From a virus, in the IMG/VR virus record IMGVR_UViG_3300028025_004808, positions 1 to 64,000 of that record: DNA of 64,000 nucleotides; one strand, given 5' to 3'. The position numbers and the translations under genes were made by a program. The notes under the pieces are model-generated. The model was not told the DNA's origin and searched no databases. It saw only the letters and a program-made list of their open reading frames with translations. This document shows positions 5,700 to 12,457 of this stretch, one piece after another; within the stretch, counting starts at the first letter, position 1; each line of letters begins with the position of its first letter.

Positions 5700-7745
5700 G
5701 TGTCTACTTTTTTTTCATTCAGGCTTTCTGACGACTTCCTATCTGGGTATAGGGATAAGAAGCCACCTTTCGGCTACAGGGATGCAGGAGGAAACTCCGT
5801 TGGAGAAATTACTTTCCTTCGTACCTATTCACGTTTAAAGGAAGATGGAACAAAAGAAACATGGGTTGATGTTTGTGAGCGTGTAATCAACGGCATGTAT
5901 TCACTTCAGAAAGACCATTGCAAGACCAACCGCCTTCCTTGGAACGACGCAAAGGCACAGGCCAGTGCAAAAGAAGCGTTTGACCGTTTGTTCCAATTAA
6001 AGTGGACTCCACCAGGTCGTGGTTTGTGGGTTATGGGCACACCTCTTGTGAATGTTCACAAAAACTCTGCTGCATTGCAAAACTGTGCATTTGTTTCTAC
6101 TTCAGAAATGACAAAGAACAATCCAGCAAAGCCATTTGCCTTTCTTATGGAAGCATCAATGCTTGGCGTTGGCGTTGGATTTGACAACAAGGGTGCAGAG
6201 AAAGACTTCACTATCTATGAGCCAACAAAGCCCGTAGTTACTGAGGTTATTGACGACAGCCGTGAAGGCTGGGTTGCTTCACTTATTTCTATTATTAACT
6301 CATACTTAAAAGCAGACCAGAGTCCTGTTGAGTTTGACTACTCACTCATCCGCCCTGCTGGAACACCAATCAAAACATTCGGTGGTACTGCTGCTGGACA
6401 TGCTTCTCTTGAGCGTTTGCACAAACACATTCGCTCAATGTTTAAGGGTCGTAACGGCGAAAAGTTGACACGTGTAGACATTGCTGATATTGGAAACATG
6501 ATTGGTGTTTGCGTTGTTTCTGGAAATGTTCGTCGTTCTGCTGAACTTCTCATCGGCAGTCTTGAAGATGAGCAATTCTTAAACCTGAAGAACTCTGCAG
6601 TATTCCCTGAGCGTAACTCTTATGACCCAGATGCTCCAGGTTGGGGATGGATGTCAAATAACTCTGTAGAAACATCTGTTGGCAGAGACCTTTCTGGAAT
6701 TGTTGAAGGAATTGCATTAAATGGAGAGCCAGGAGTTATTTGGCTTGACATGTCTCGCAAGTACGGTCGTTTAATTGACCCACCAAACAACAAAGACTGG
6801 CGTGTTGCTGGATACAACCCATGCGCAGAGCAGTCTCTTGAGTCATACGAATGTTGCACTCTTGTTGAGACTTACTTGAACCGTCATGATTCTTTGGATG
6901 ATTATAAGCGCACTCTCAAGTTTGCTTATCTGTATGCAAAGACAGTAACGCTTCTCCCAACTCACTGGGAAGAAACAAACGCAATCATGCAGCGCAACCG
7001 CCGTATTGGAACATCAATGTCTGGTGTTGCCAACTTTGCTGACAATGTAGGAATGCCAGTTCTTCGTGAATGGATGGATACTGGTTATAATACAGTTAAG
7101 GCGTACGATGTTTCGTACTCTGAGTGGCTTGGAATTCGTGAGTCAATCAAGATGACTACCGTTAAGCCTTCTGGAACTGTTTCAATTCTTGCTGGCGAGT
7201 CTCCTGGAGTTCACTGGACACCAGGCGGAAAGTTCTTTAACCGTGCAATCCGCTTTGCTAACGATGACCCAATGCTTCCATTGTTTACGATGGCAAATTA
7301 TCGTGTTGAGCCAGCATCGGAATCTCCAGAAACAACTTCTGTTGTATTCTTCCCAATTGAATCAGATGCTGTTCGTTCTGAAAACGATGTAACTATCTTT
7401 GAAAAGATGTCACTAGCAGCCGCTGCTCAACGTTACTGGTCCGATAACTCGGTATCAGTTACAATTTCTTTTGATGCAGAAAAAGAAAAGGAACATGTGG
7501 GCACTGTACTCCATATGTATGACGGTCAACTTAAGACTGTTTCGTTCCTACCTCAAGGTAACTTCACTTATCCGCAGATGCCGTATACGCAGATAACGGA
7601 AGAAGAGTACACAGAAGCCACAAAGGACCTTTTCCCCATTGATTTCTCTGGTGTTTACGCAGGCATGGCCGCTGATGCAATCGGCGAGTCTTATTGCACA
7701 ACTGACTCCTGCGAAATTAAATTAATTAAGGACAATCAGGGATAA
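5700..7745 (+). CDS. nrdJ: Adenosylcobalamin-dependent (class II) ribonucleotide reductase
   Basis: A 681-residue enzyme of the monomeric RTPR type, which reduces ribonucleoside triphosphates using a radical generated from vitamin B12 coenzyme. C375 in NPCAEQ is the expected thiyl-radical cysteine and E377 the acid/base residue. C129 (QNCAF) and C386 form the expected active-site pair, and C666/C671 in CTTDSC form the C-terminal shuttle pair. PSGTVSILAGESPGVH is the substrate phosphate loop. The start is GTG with GGGG about 6 bases upstream. Arginine is written mostly CGT/CGC here, unlike the AGA-rich neighbours, which suggests a different history or selection for high expression. Confidence 0.95.
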   Translation: MSTFFSFRLSDDFLSGYRDKKPPFGYRDAGGNSVGEITFLRTYSRLKEDGTKETWVDVCERVINGMYSLQKDHCKTNRLPWNDAKAQASAKEAFDRLFQLKWTPPGRGLWVMGTPLVNVHKNSAALQNCAFVSTSEMTKNNPAKPFAFLMEASMLGVGVGFDNKGAEKDFTIYEPTKPVVTEVIDDSREGWVASLISIINSYLKADQSPVEFDYSLIRPAGTPIKTFGGTAAGHASLERLHKHIRSMFKGRNGEKLTRVDIADIGNMIGVCVVSGNVRRSAELLIGSLEDEQFLNLKNSAVFPERNSYDPDAPGWGWMSNNSVETSVGRDLSGIVEGIALNGEPGVIWLDMSRKYGRLIDPPNNKDWRVAGYNPCAEQSLESYECCTLVETYLNRHDSLDDYKRTLKFAYLYAKTVTLLPTHWEETNAIMQRNRRIGTSMSGVANFADNVGMPVLREWMDTGYNTVKAYDVSYSEWLGIRESIKMTTVKPSGTVSILAGESPGVHWTPGGKFFNRAIRFANDDPMLPLFTMANYRVEPASESPETTSVVFFPIESDAVRSENDVTIFEKMSLAAAAQRYWSDNSVSVTISFDAEKEKEHVGTVLHMYDGQLKTVSFLPQGNFTYPQMPYTQITEEEYTEATKDLFPIDFSGVYAGMAADAIGESYCTTDSCEIKLIKDNQG

Positions 7746-7752
7746 TTACGCA

Positions 7753-7777
7753 CATGGGGGTACCCATGATGTATCAT
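7753..7777 (+). promoter_or_regulatory. Paired palindromes before the beta-rich protein gene
   Basis: CATGGG-GGTA-CCCATG (7753-7768) is a perfect 6-base inverted repeat and is overlapped by ATGAT-GT-ATCAT (7766-7777). TATCAT at 7772-7777 may be a -10. This is the only promoter-sized space between the reductase stop and the next gene, which appears to be its own transcription unit. Confidence 0.4.
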
Positions 7778-7825
7778 TTACAAAGAGCGCCGCGAGGCAC
7801 AATCACTTCCCCATAGGAGACAAAA

Positions 7826-8212
7826 ATGTCAGCAATCATTGCACCACAAACCATTACCCTCACCATTCCAGGAACGCTTAGCACCAGCAGCATCGTTTCG
7901 GCAGCGATGCCTTTCAAGGGTGTCATTGTTGACGCTTATGTCGCTGTTACCACTGCTCCAGTCGGTTCTGCTTTGACCGCAGACCTCAAGGTTGGTAGTG
8001 ATGTAGCAGCAGCGTTTTCAATTGCAGCCGCTGGAACATCGGACCAGGGAACCCTTACCGCGGCAAATGTTGACTTTGCTAAGGGCGACATTGTGAGCCT
8101 TGATGTATCGGCAGTTGGCTCAAGCACCGCAGGCGCAAACATGACCGTCACATTTGTTGTTGCTGAAGTTTCAGAAGCAACCCACATCACGGCTGTGGGC
8201 GTAAACGACTAA
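7826..8212 (+). CDS. Probable small virion decoration or fibre protein
   Basis: A 128-residue protein rich in A, T, V, S and G, with no charged clusters and an all-beta look (ALTADLKVGSDVAAAFSIAA, later GANMTVTFVVAEVS). This composition is typical of small capsid decoration or head-fibre proteins. It has the ribosome site AGGAGACAAAA, the same as that of the major capsid gene. It sits alone between its own upstream palindromes and a strong terminator, so it is likely made in quantity. No catalytic motif is visible; assignment is by composition and context only. Confidence 0.6.
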   Translation: MSAIIAPQTITLTIPGTLSTSSIVSAAMPFKGVIVDAYVAVTTAPVGSALTADLKVGSDVAAAFSIAAAGTSDQGTLTAANVDFAKGDIVSLDVSAVGSSTAGANMTVTFVVAEVSEATHITAVGVND

Positions 8213-8234
8213 TACTTACCTCCTAAGTAATTAC

Positions 8235-8271
8235 AAAACCCCCGCTCCGTACAAATAGGAGCGGGGGTTTT
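8235..8271. terminator. Bidirectional rho-independent terminator
   Basis: AAAACCCCCGCTCC pairs with GGAGCGGGGGTTTT around a 9-base loop. The A run on one side and T run on the other make it work in both directions, closing the rightward gene at 7826 and the leftward head operon that ends at 8309. Confidence 0.93.
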
Positions 8272-8308
8272 GCTATCCCAAGGTAGCGGGAAATCTAGCC
8301 TTTTTTGA

Positions 8309-8662
8309 TTAAAGAGCGTATGGTTTTACATTGACTACATTGTCTGGGATTGCAGCAAATCTGCACTTTCCGTTTGGTTCAACTGGGTTGGCAACAATCT
8401 TGCACGAAGAACCGCCCTCGTAAAGAATGCAGTTTGAGCATTTAACTCCGATATTTGCTACATCGTTCTGCCAAGCATCTTCATACCCAGACCAAATACC
8501 AGTGTAGTCTTTGTTAAATTTCCCATATTTGTTGGCTATCGCCACAAGGGCTGTGGCAAGTTCTCTTTCTTCATCAGTCACGAAAGGTTCTTTTTTTGGC
8601 TCGTTTTCAACCCTTATTGGAGCACCGCCAATAATTAGTTTTATTATTTCTTCACCGTTCAT
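8309..8662 (-). CDS. Small Cys-motif protein (117 aa)
   Basis: The C-terminal half carries C-x2-C (GVKCSNCILYEGGSSC) then further cysteines in SSCKIV and NGKCRFA, giving a C-x2-C-x8-C-x12-C pattern. A very similar arrangement (CxNC...C-x-V...P...C) recurs in phage head-gene neighbourhoods and recalls small Fe-S or zinc knuckles such as HiPIP-like domains. The N-terminal part is helical. It is the last gene of the leftward head transcription unit, just before the terminator. Function unknown. Confidence 0.65.
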   Translation of the reverse strand: MNGEEIIKLIIGGAPIRVENEPKKEPFVTDEERELATALVAIANKYGKFNKDYTGIWSGYEDAWQNDVANIGVKCSNCILYEGGSSCKIVANPVEPNGKCRFAAIPDNVVNVKPYAL

Positions 8663-8664
8663 AA

Positions 8665-9456
8665 TTATTTTTTCTTCTTCTTGGAGTTCTCGTACCTATC
8701 AAGCATTCTTCTGCCCTTAGCGGCGAGTCTTGCGGCATCTGATGCGTCCTGAGGCACTGGTTCGCCCCATGCTGCGGCTGATAGGGCAAGACGGGTAGGA
8801 CGACCCTTTTCGTCTTTCATGGGCCCAGAAGGGTTTGTGAAGAATCTGGTAAGGAATGAGCCTTTACGACGCAACTTCTCGGGAGTGTTGGCTGCACCCA
8901 TGACTCCAGGTTTAAGGTTTGCGCCTTCTGTTCTTTTAAAGAACTTGCGACCTGCGGCTGTAAGTCCACCTTTAGGGTCTTTTAGTCGTGCGCTTTTGGT
9001 TTCAACAGGAACACAGTTAGGGACCATTTTCCCTCTTTTCCCCATTTTCGTTCCAACCTGTTTGTAGCCCTGCCAGCATGGGCCACCTTTTTCAAGAAGC
9101 CATTCTTGTCTTGCGTGAAATCTTGTTACCTGTTCGTTGATTGACTTTTTCTGGAGCGGTTCTCCACTATAAGAAACAGCCAGCCATTTAACTTGGGCTA
9201 TTTGTCCTGCTGGTGTTGAATCTTCAAAATGTCTTCTAATCCAAGATTCTCTTAGTTCAAGAATTTCAACTTCTTCAGGCGTTTCTGCAACCCCACCATT
9301 TTCATAAATGGACATCAGAACTTCATTGACATAGTCGCCTTTTGAGCCTCCACCTATAGACCAGAGTTCTGGATAATTGCTCTTTAATTGCTTTGCATAT
9401 TCAGGGTCAAAAACCTGCCACTGACTGTCTGAAAAGGAGATTATTGTCTCATCCAT
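8665..9456 (-). CDS. DUF6321-like basic phage protein
   Basis: A protein of about 263 residues with an acidic N-terminal half and a basic C-terminal half. Residues about 125-145 (CWQGYKQVGTKMGKRGKMVP) and the block beginning DPKGGLTAAGRKFFKRTEGA resemble the DUF6321-type motif found in large DNA phages, which ends with conserved R/K and a K-G-R-P-T-R-L-A segment. The likely start is the ATG at 9454-9456, which overlaps the upstream stop in ATGGATGA and has GGGGA before it; an ATG 7 codons earlier is the alternative. The poly-Lys end suggests nucleic acid binding. Confidence 0.7.
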   Translation of the reverse strand: MDETIISFSDSQWQVFDPEYAKQLKSNYPELWSIGGGSKGDYVNEVLMSIYENGGVAETPEEVEILELRESWIRRHFEDSTPAGQIAQVKWLAVSYSGEPLQKKSINEQVTRFHARQEWLLEKGGPCWQGYKQVGTKMGKRGKMVPNCVPVETKSARLKDPKGGLTAAGRKFFKRTEGANLKPGVMGAANTPEKLRRKGSFLTRFFTNPSGPMKDEKGRPTRLALSAAAWGEPVPQDASDAARLAAKGRRMLDRYENSKKKKK

Positions 9457-9700
9457 TTGATTTCCCCATAAGAGCATTCATTTCGTTCTTCATTCTCATA
9501 CCTTCTGGCGTATTAGGGTCAAGGTCTGGTCTGTCTTCGCCAAAAACTGCTTTGTAGGCTTCACGCAAAGGAGCATCTCCACCAAGTGTTGATGCAAGGA
9601 CTTGAAAGTCTGTTATTTTTTGGGCAAAAGCATCAATGGCTTTTTTTGACTTATTAATTGCTTCTTCTTCAGGACTGCCTGGCTCTGCATCGTGAAGCAT
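9449..9700 (-). CDS. Hypothetical protein (83 aa)
   Basis: A small, mainly helical, charged protein with no known motif. The start overlaps the previous stop by one base (TAATG) and its end overlaps the next gene by 8 bases, so it is embedded in a translationally coupled series of four small genes. Phages often place such genes after the capsid gene, but the function cannot be read from the sequence. Confidence 0.65.
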   Translation of the reverse strand: MLHDAEPGSPEEEAINKSKKAIDAFAQKITDFQVLASTLGGDAPLREAYKAVFGEDRPDLDPNTPEGMRMKNEMNALMGKSNG

Positions 9701-9894
9701 TAGATGTCACGCTCTCTCTGCTTCTCGGCTACGACCCAAGGATTCTGGGGGTTAGCACCAGGATTTGAATTTTTTGAACGCTCAAGAAACTCTTCAAACT
9801 CTTCATCATTGAATCCGTGTGGTTTTAATTGAGATTCATAAAATCTAAGAAATTCTTTCTTTGATTTCAATGTTTCGTCATTCGGGGTCGTCAT
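9700..9894 (-). CDS. Hypothetical protein (64 aa)
   Basis: A small acidic/basic helical protein (KSKKEFLRFYESQLKPHG) with no recognised domain. Its start overlaps the end of the upstream small gene by 17 bases and its stop overlaps the next start by one base. Part of the coupled small-gene string downstream of the oxygenase. Confidence 0.62.
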   Translation of the reverse strand: MTTPNDETLKSKKEFLRFYESQLKPHGFNDEEFEEFLERSKNSNPGANPQNPWVVAEKQRERDI

Positions 9895-10042
9895 ATTGGT
9901 CCTTGCCTGTTGTCTTCTTTTTGAGTGGCAATTTTATGCCATTATCTAGTGCCCAGTCTTCAAACTCTTCAGGAACACCGCGCGAGTTTTTAGCATACTT
10001 AGCATACTTCTCAAAATGGTCGTCATTTTCTCTTTTAGACAT
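9878..10042 (-). CDS. Small hypothetical protein (54 aa)
   Basis: This short gene starts at ATG 10040-10042 and ends at TGA 9878-9880, overlapping the next gene by 17 bases. The product begins MSKRENDDHFEKYAKYAKNS and contains RGVPEEFEDWALDNG; its FEDW segment faintly echoes the EEFEEFLE segment of the following gene. A TATACT on the minus strand about 40 bases upstream could be its -10. Function unknown. Confidence 0.6.
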   Translation of the reverse strand: MSKRENDDHFEKYAKYAKNSRGVPEEFEDWALDNGIKLPLKKKTTGKDQYDDPE

Positions 10043-10107
10043 CGCTATAGCCAATACCTGTTCATAGTACCAGTTTAGTATAAAAATATAAGACCTCTAA
10101 GAACTCC

Positions 10108-10656
10108 CTAAATTGCGTCTATTATTAAATGGACCCTATCTTGGCTGCTGTTGTTTGTAACACTGTGACTCTTTCCTACGTTGTCTACAATCCATATTTC
10201 GCCAGGCTTTAAGTTCTTGGATTCATTGTCAACAGTAAATATGCAATTTTCGTTAGTTATTATCGGAACATGTATTCTGTGAGTTTCACTGTGCATTTTC
10301 GCAGTTACCGGATTGCCGACATCCCTGTGCTTGGGGATACTGGTGTGTGCCCTAAGCCTTGTCAGCATTGCTTGTTGAATTTTTACCTTCCCAATTTTGT
10401 CTAGTGTGGCAAGAACAACTTCGTCTAGATAATTGCTAAATTTTTCATAATGTTTGTGCAGCACATCTGAGTTTAGTTTTTGATTTACGTCGTAAACCAA
10501 AGGAATAGTGTCAGTGTTCCCTCCGGCAGCACCGCCAATCTTTTTGCGTTCTAGATATTCAAGCCAGTCTTCTGGAGTCAATGACAGTACTTCACTAAGA
10601 AGGTTGTCAAATGATTGCATGTCTCCAATAAATTGAAACGATTCATTTTCTTTCAT
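10108..10656 (-). CDS. 2OG-Fe(II) oxygenase, aspartyl/asparaginyl beta-hydroxylase type
   Basis: About 182 residues from the ATG at 10654-10656; the longer frame begins with TTG inside the terminator stem tail and is unlikely. The core has H-x-D in SIPKHRDVGNP, a distal H in KSHSVTNNS and an R in QDRVHLIID, which match the Fe(II) and 2-oxoglutarate ligands of the aspartyl/asparaginyl beta-hydroxylase group. HRIHVPIITNE and LKPGEIWIVDN are strands of the jelly roll. It would hydroxylate a protein side chain, or possibly a small molecule. It lies directly after the major capsid gene and its terminator, so read-through expression is likely. A capsid protein as substrate is possible but unproven. 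Confidence 0.8.
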   Translation of the reverse strand: MKENESFQFIGDMQSFDNLLSEVLSLTPEDWLEYLERKKIGGAAGGNTDTIPLVYDVNQKLNSDVLHKHYEKFSNYLDEVVLATLDKIGKVKIQQAMLTRLRAHTSIPKHRDVGNPVTAKMHSETHRIHVPIITNENCIFTVDNESKNLKPGEIWIVDNVGKSHSVTNNSSQDRVHLIIDAI

Positions 10657-10675
10657 AACTTTTCCCATATATAGC

Positions 10676-10715
10676 AAAAACCCCGCCCGTACCGTTTAAA
10701 GGCACAGGCGGGGTT
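10676..10715 (-). terminator. Rho-independent terminator after the major capsid gene
   Basis: On the minus strand AACCCCGCC pairs with GGCGGGGTT around a 19-base loop and is followed by TTTTT. It lies 13 bases after the capsid stop and would cap the abundant capsid mRNA, with some read-through into the oxygenase gene. Confidence 0.9.
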
Positions 10716-10727
10716 CCGCTATGTTAG

Positions 10728-12089
10728 TTATTCTCCGGTAGGAGCGTTGTCAAAGTCAACCTTGACGAAAGACTCTGGACGCTTCACAGCAAGTGCCAGG
10801 CGCTGCTCTGCGAGCACCACGATGGCGTTGCGGACGAAGAAGTCAGAGTGCTGTTCCGAGATACGGATTGAAGCCTGCTCACGGTCGTACAACTGAGCGC
10901 CTGTACCGAATGCGCCGACAAGTGCGGTGCCTTCTGGAATTGCAGGAGTCTCAACGACTGGCAAACGCCAAACCTTTGGCTCGCCACCCATTGCGACAGA
11001 AACTGCCACGAGGTACTGGCCATTGCCATCCTTGGTCAACTCAATGTCTTCCCAATCGTTCGGGTGAAGAACGACACCAGATGGTTCGTAGTAAGCGAGG
11101 AAGGACAAGGTTGCGGCACGACGAATCGCATCTGCCTTGGTGTCCGACATTCCTGGTGTTGCTGAGTAAGCACCATCAGACCATGCGTATTCCTGGATAC
11201 CAGCGGTATTGAGAACACCAGTAAGGTTTTCGCCACTGCCGTCGCCATTGAGGATTTGTGCATCTTCTTGAAGACGGAGACCGTACATCAATTCGTTGTC
11301 GATGATTGAACGCAACTGTGGCTCGTCTGCAAGCACGTTACGGTGTGCTGCTTCCCAGTGAGCAATGGTGCGTACTGGAGCCTGGTGGCCTTCAAAAACC
11401 ATCGATGACTGTGGCTTAGCAGCGAAACCGGTGTTTCCGCTGTTGCGCTCAGCAACTGTACCTGCGTTGTTTGTTCCGCCTCCTGTTGCGGTGAAACCGA
11501 GCATACGGAAGTATTCAATAACTGCAGCAGTTGTGGTGCGGCTTGGGAACAAGTCACGAACGCGCTTTACACGCTGTGGCGACATGACCATTGGGTCACG
11601 CTGGATTGAACCGAACTGAGCATCTGCACCACGGCCCAATGTGCCTGATGGAAGTGCTGAGTAAACGTCCTTAACGCCGTATGCGCCATGAGTTGTGAGT
11701 GATGCTCCGAGTTGGAATGGAGAAGGCATGTTTGCGCCATTCTTTCCACCCTGAAGTGTCTTGAACTCTGGTGAGTTGAGGAACAAGTCACCGATTGAGT
11801 AAGAAGAACCGAGGCTCTTTACACTGTAACCTGCGGCAGCAGCGGTTGCGATTGACTCAACCGAAGCCTGTGAACCCCACTGGTCTACTGTGTTCATTGC
11901 CTCAAGACCCTCAATGAGGCCCTTAAGTTCTTTGATATCGGTCATGTTCTTGTCGAACGCACTCTTTTGCTGAGAAGAAACAACAACGGTTCCGTCCTCA
12001 ATCTTGAATGAGTCTGCAATTGCCTTGTTGTCGGCCATCTTGGCGCGAAGTGCTGATTGCAATTCTGAAAGTCTTGCTTGGTCTGACAT
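10728..12089 (-). CDS. Major capsid protein (HK97 fold)
   Basis: A 453-residue protein with the layout of HK97-type capsid proteins. It has an N-terminal helical delta-like region of about 70-100 residues (RAKMADNKAIADSFK, then ELKGLIEGLEAM) that the prohead protease normally removes. Next come a G/A-rich linker, the N-arm and E-loop region, and the P and A domains with PSGVVLHPNDWEDIEL and the end segment VRNAIVVLAEQRLALAVKRP. AGGAGACAAA gives a strong ribosome site. It follows a leader with the ACTTGCACT-N20-TAATAT element and precedes a strong terminator, as expected for the most abundant protein. Codon use leans to CGT/CGC for Arg, unlike the giant genes upstream. Confidence 0.95.
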   Translation of the reverse strand: MSDQARLSELQSALRAKMADNKAIADSFKIEDGTVVVSSQQKSAFDKNMTDIKELKGLIEGLEAMNTVDQWGSQASVESIATAAAAGYSVKSLGSSYSIGDLFLNSPEFKTLQGGKNGANMPSPFQLGASLTTHGAYGVKDVYSALPSGTLGRGADAQFGSIQRDPMVMSPQRVKRVRDLFPSRTTTAAVIEYFRMLGFTATGGGTNNAGTVAERNSGNTGFAAKPQSSMVFEGHQAPVRTIAHWEAAHRNVLADEPQLRSIIDNELMYGLRLQEDAQILNGDGSGENLTGVLNTAGIQEYAWSDGAYSATPGMSDTKADAIRRAATLSFLAYYEPSGVVLHPNDWEDIELTKDGNGQYLVAVSVAMGGEPKVWRLPVVETPAIPEGTALVGAFGTGAQLYDREQASIRISEQHSDFFVRNAIVVLAEQRLALAVKRPESFVKVDFDNAPTGE

Positions 12090-12166
12090 TTTGTCTCCTG
12101 ATTAGAATTGGATTGTTTTTTGGATATTCAAACGGCCCAGGTAAGCACCAAGCCCTGTATTAGAAA

Positions 12167-12201
12167 ATATTAACCCCTCTTGACTACCTGGTAGTGCAAG
12201 T
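12167..12201 (-). promoter_or_regulatory. Candidate late promoter ACTTGCACT-N20-TAATAT
   Basis: On the minus strand ACTTGCACT (12201-12193) is followed after exactly 20 bases by TAATAT (12172-12167), about 78 bases before the capsid ATG. The same pair with the same spacing precedes the prohead-protease gene. A 13-base palindrome ACTACC-T-GGTAGT (12183-12195) overlaps its upstream box. The spacing does not fit a standard -35/-10 pair, so a phage-specific factor may be involved. Confidence 0.6.
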
Positions 12202-12208
12202 ATTGCAA

Positions 12209-12457
12209 TTATTCCGAAGGTTTCTGCAATTTGGAAATTGACGGACCAAAAAGTTTTTCAATCTTTTTATCCAACTTGTTGTCAACTAAACCGTATAAAT
12301 CTTCAATTAAATCATTAATAGTTGGCTTAATTTCTTCTAAATCTTCGGCTTTTTCATCTTCGCCCGTAGCCCTTAAAACAGCAATAAAGCGTTCAAGTTC
12401 GTCAATCTTTATTTTTTTTATTTCGGAAGGCGTTGCTTTTGAATTTAAAGATGTCAT
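12209..12457 (-). CDS. Small charged helical protein (82 aa)
   Basis: An acidic, helical protein (KIKIDELERFIAVLRATGED, then DLIEDLYGLVDNKLDKK) of unknown function. It overlaps the stop of the 1283-residue protein by 4 bases and is the last gene before the capsid promoter region. Its size, charge and position just before the capsid gene would suit a scaffold-assisting role, but there is no direct evidence. Confidence 0.6.
   Translation of the reverse strand: MTSLNSKATPSEIKKIKIDELERFIAVLRATGEDEKAEDLEEIKPTINDLIEDLYGLVDNKLDKKIEKLFGPSISKLQKPSE

Noticed and set aside
10043-10107. A full promoter before the 54-aa gene
   Set aside because: A good TATACT is present on the minus strand but no -35 at proper spacing could be found.
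10657-10677. TTG start of the oxygenase gene
   Set aside because: It would begin inside the tail of the capsid terminator; the ATG at 10654-10656 with GGGAAAAG before it fits better.
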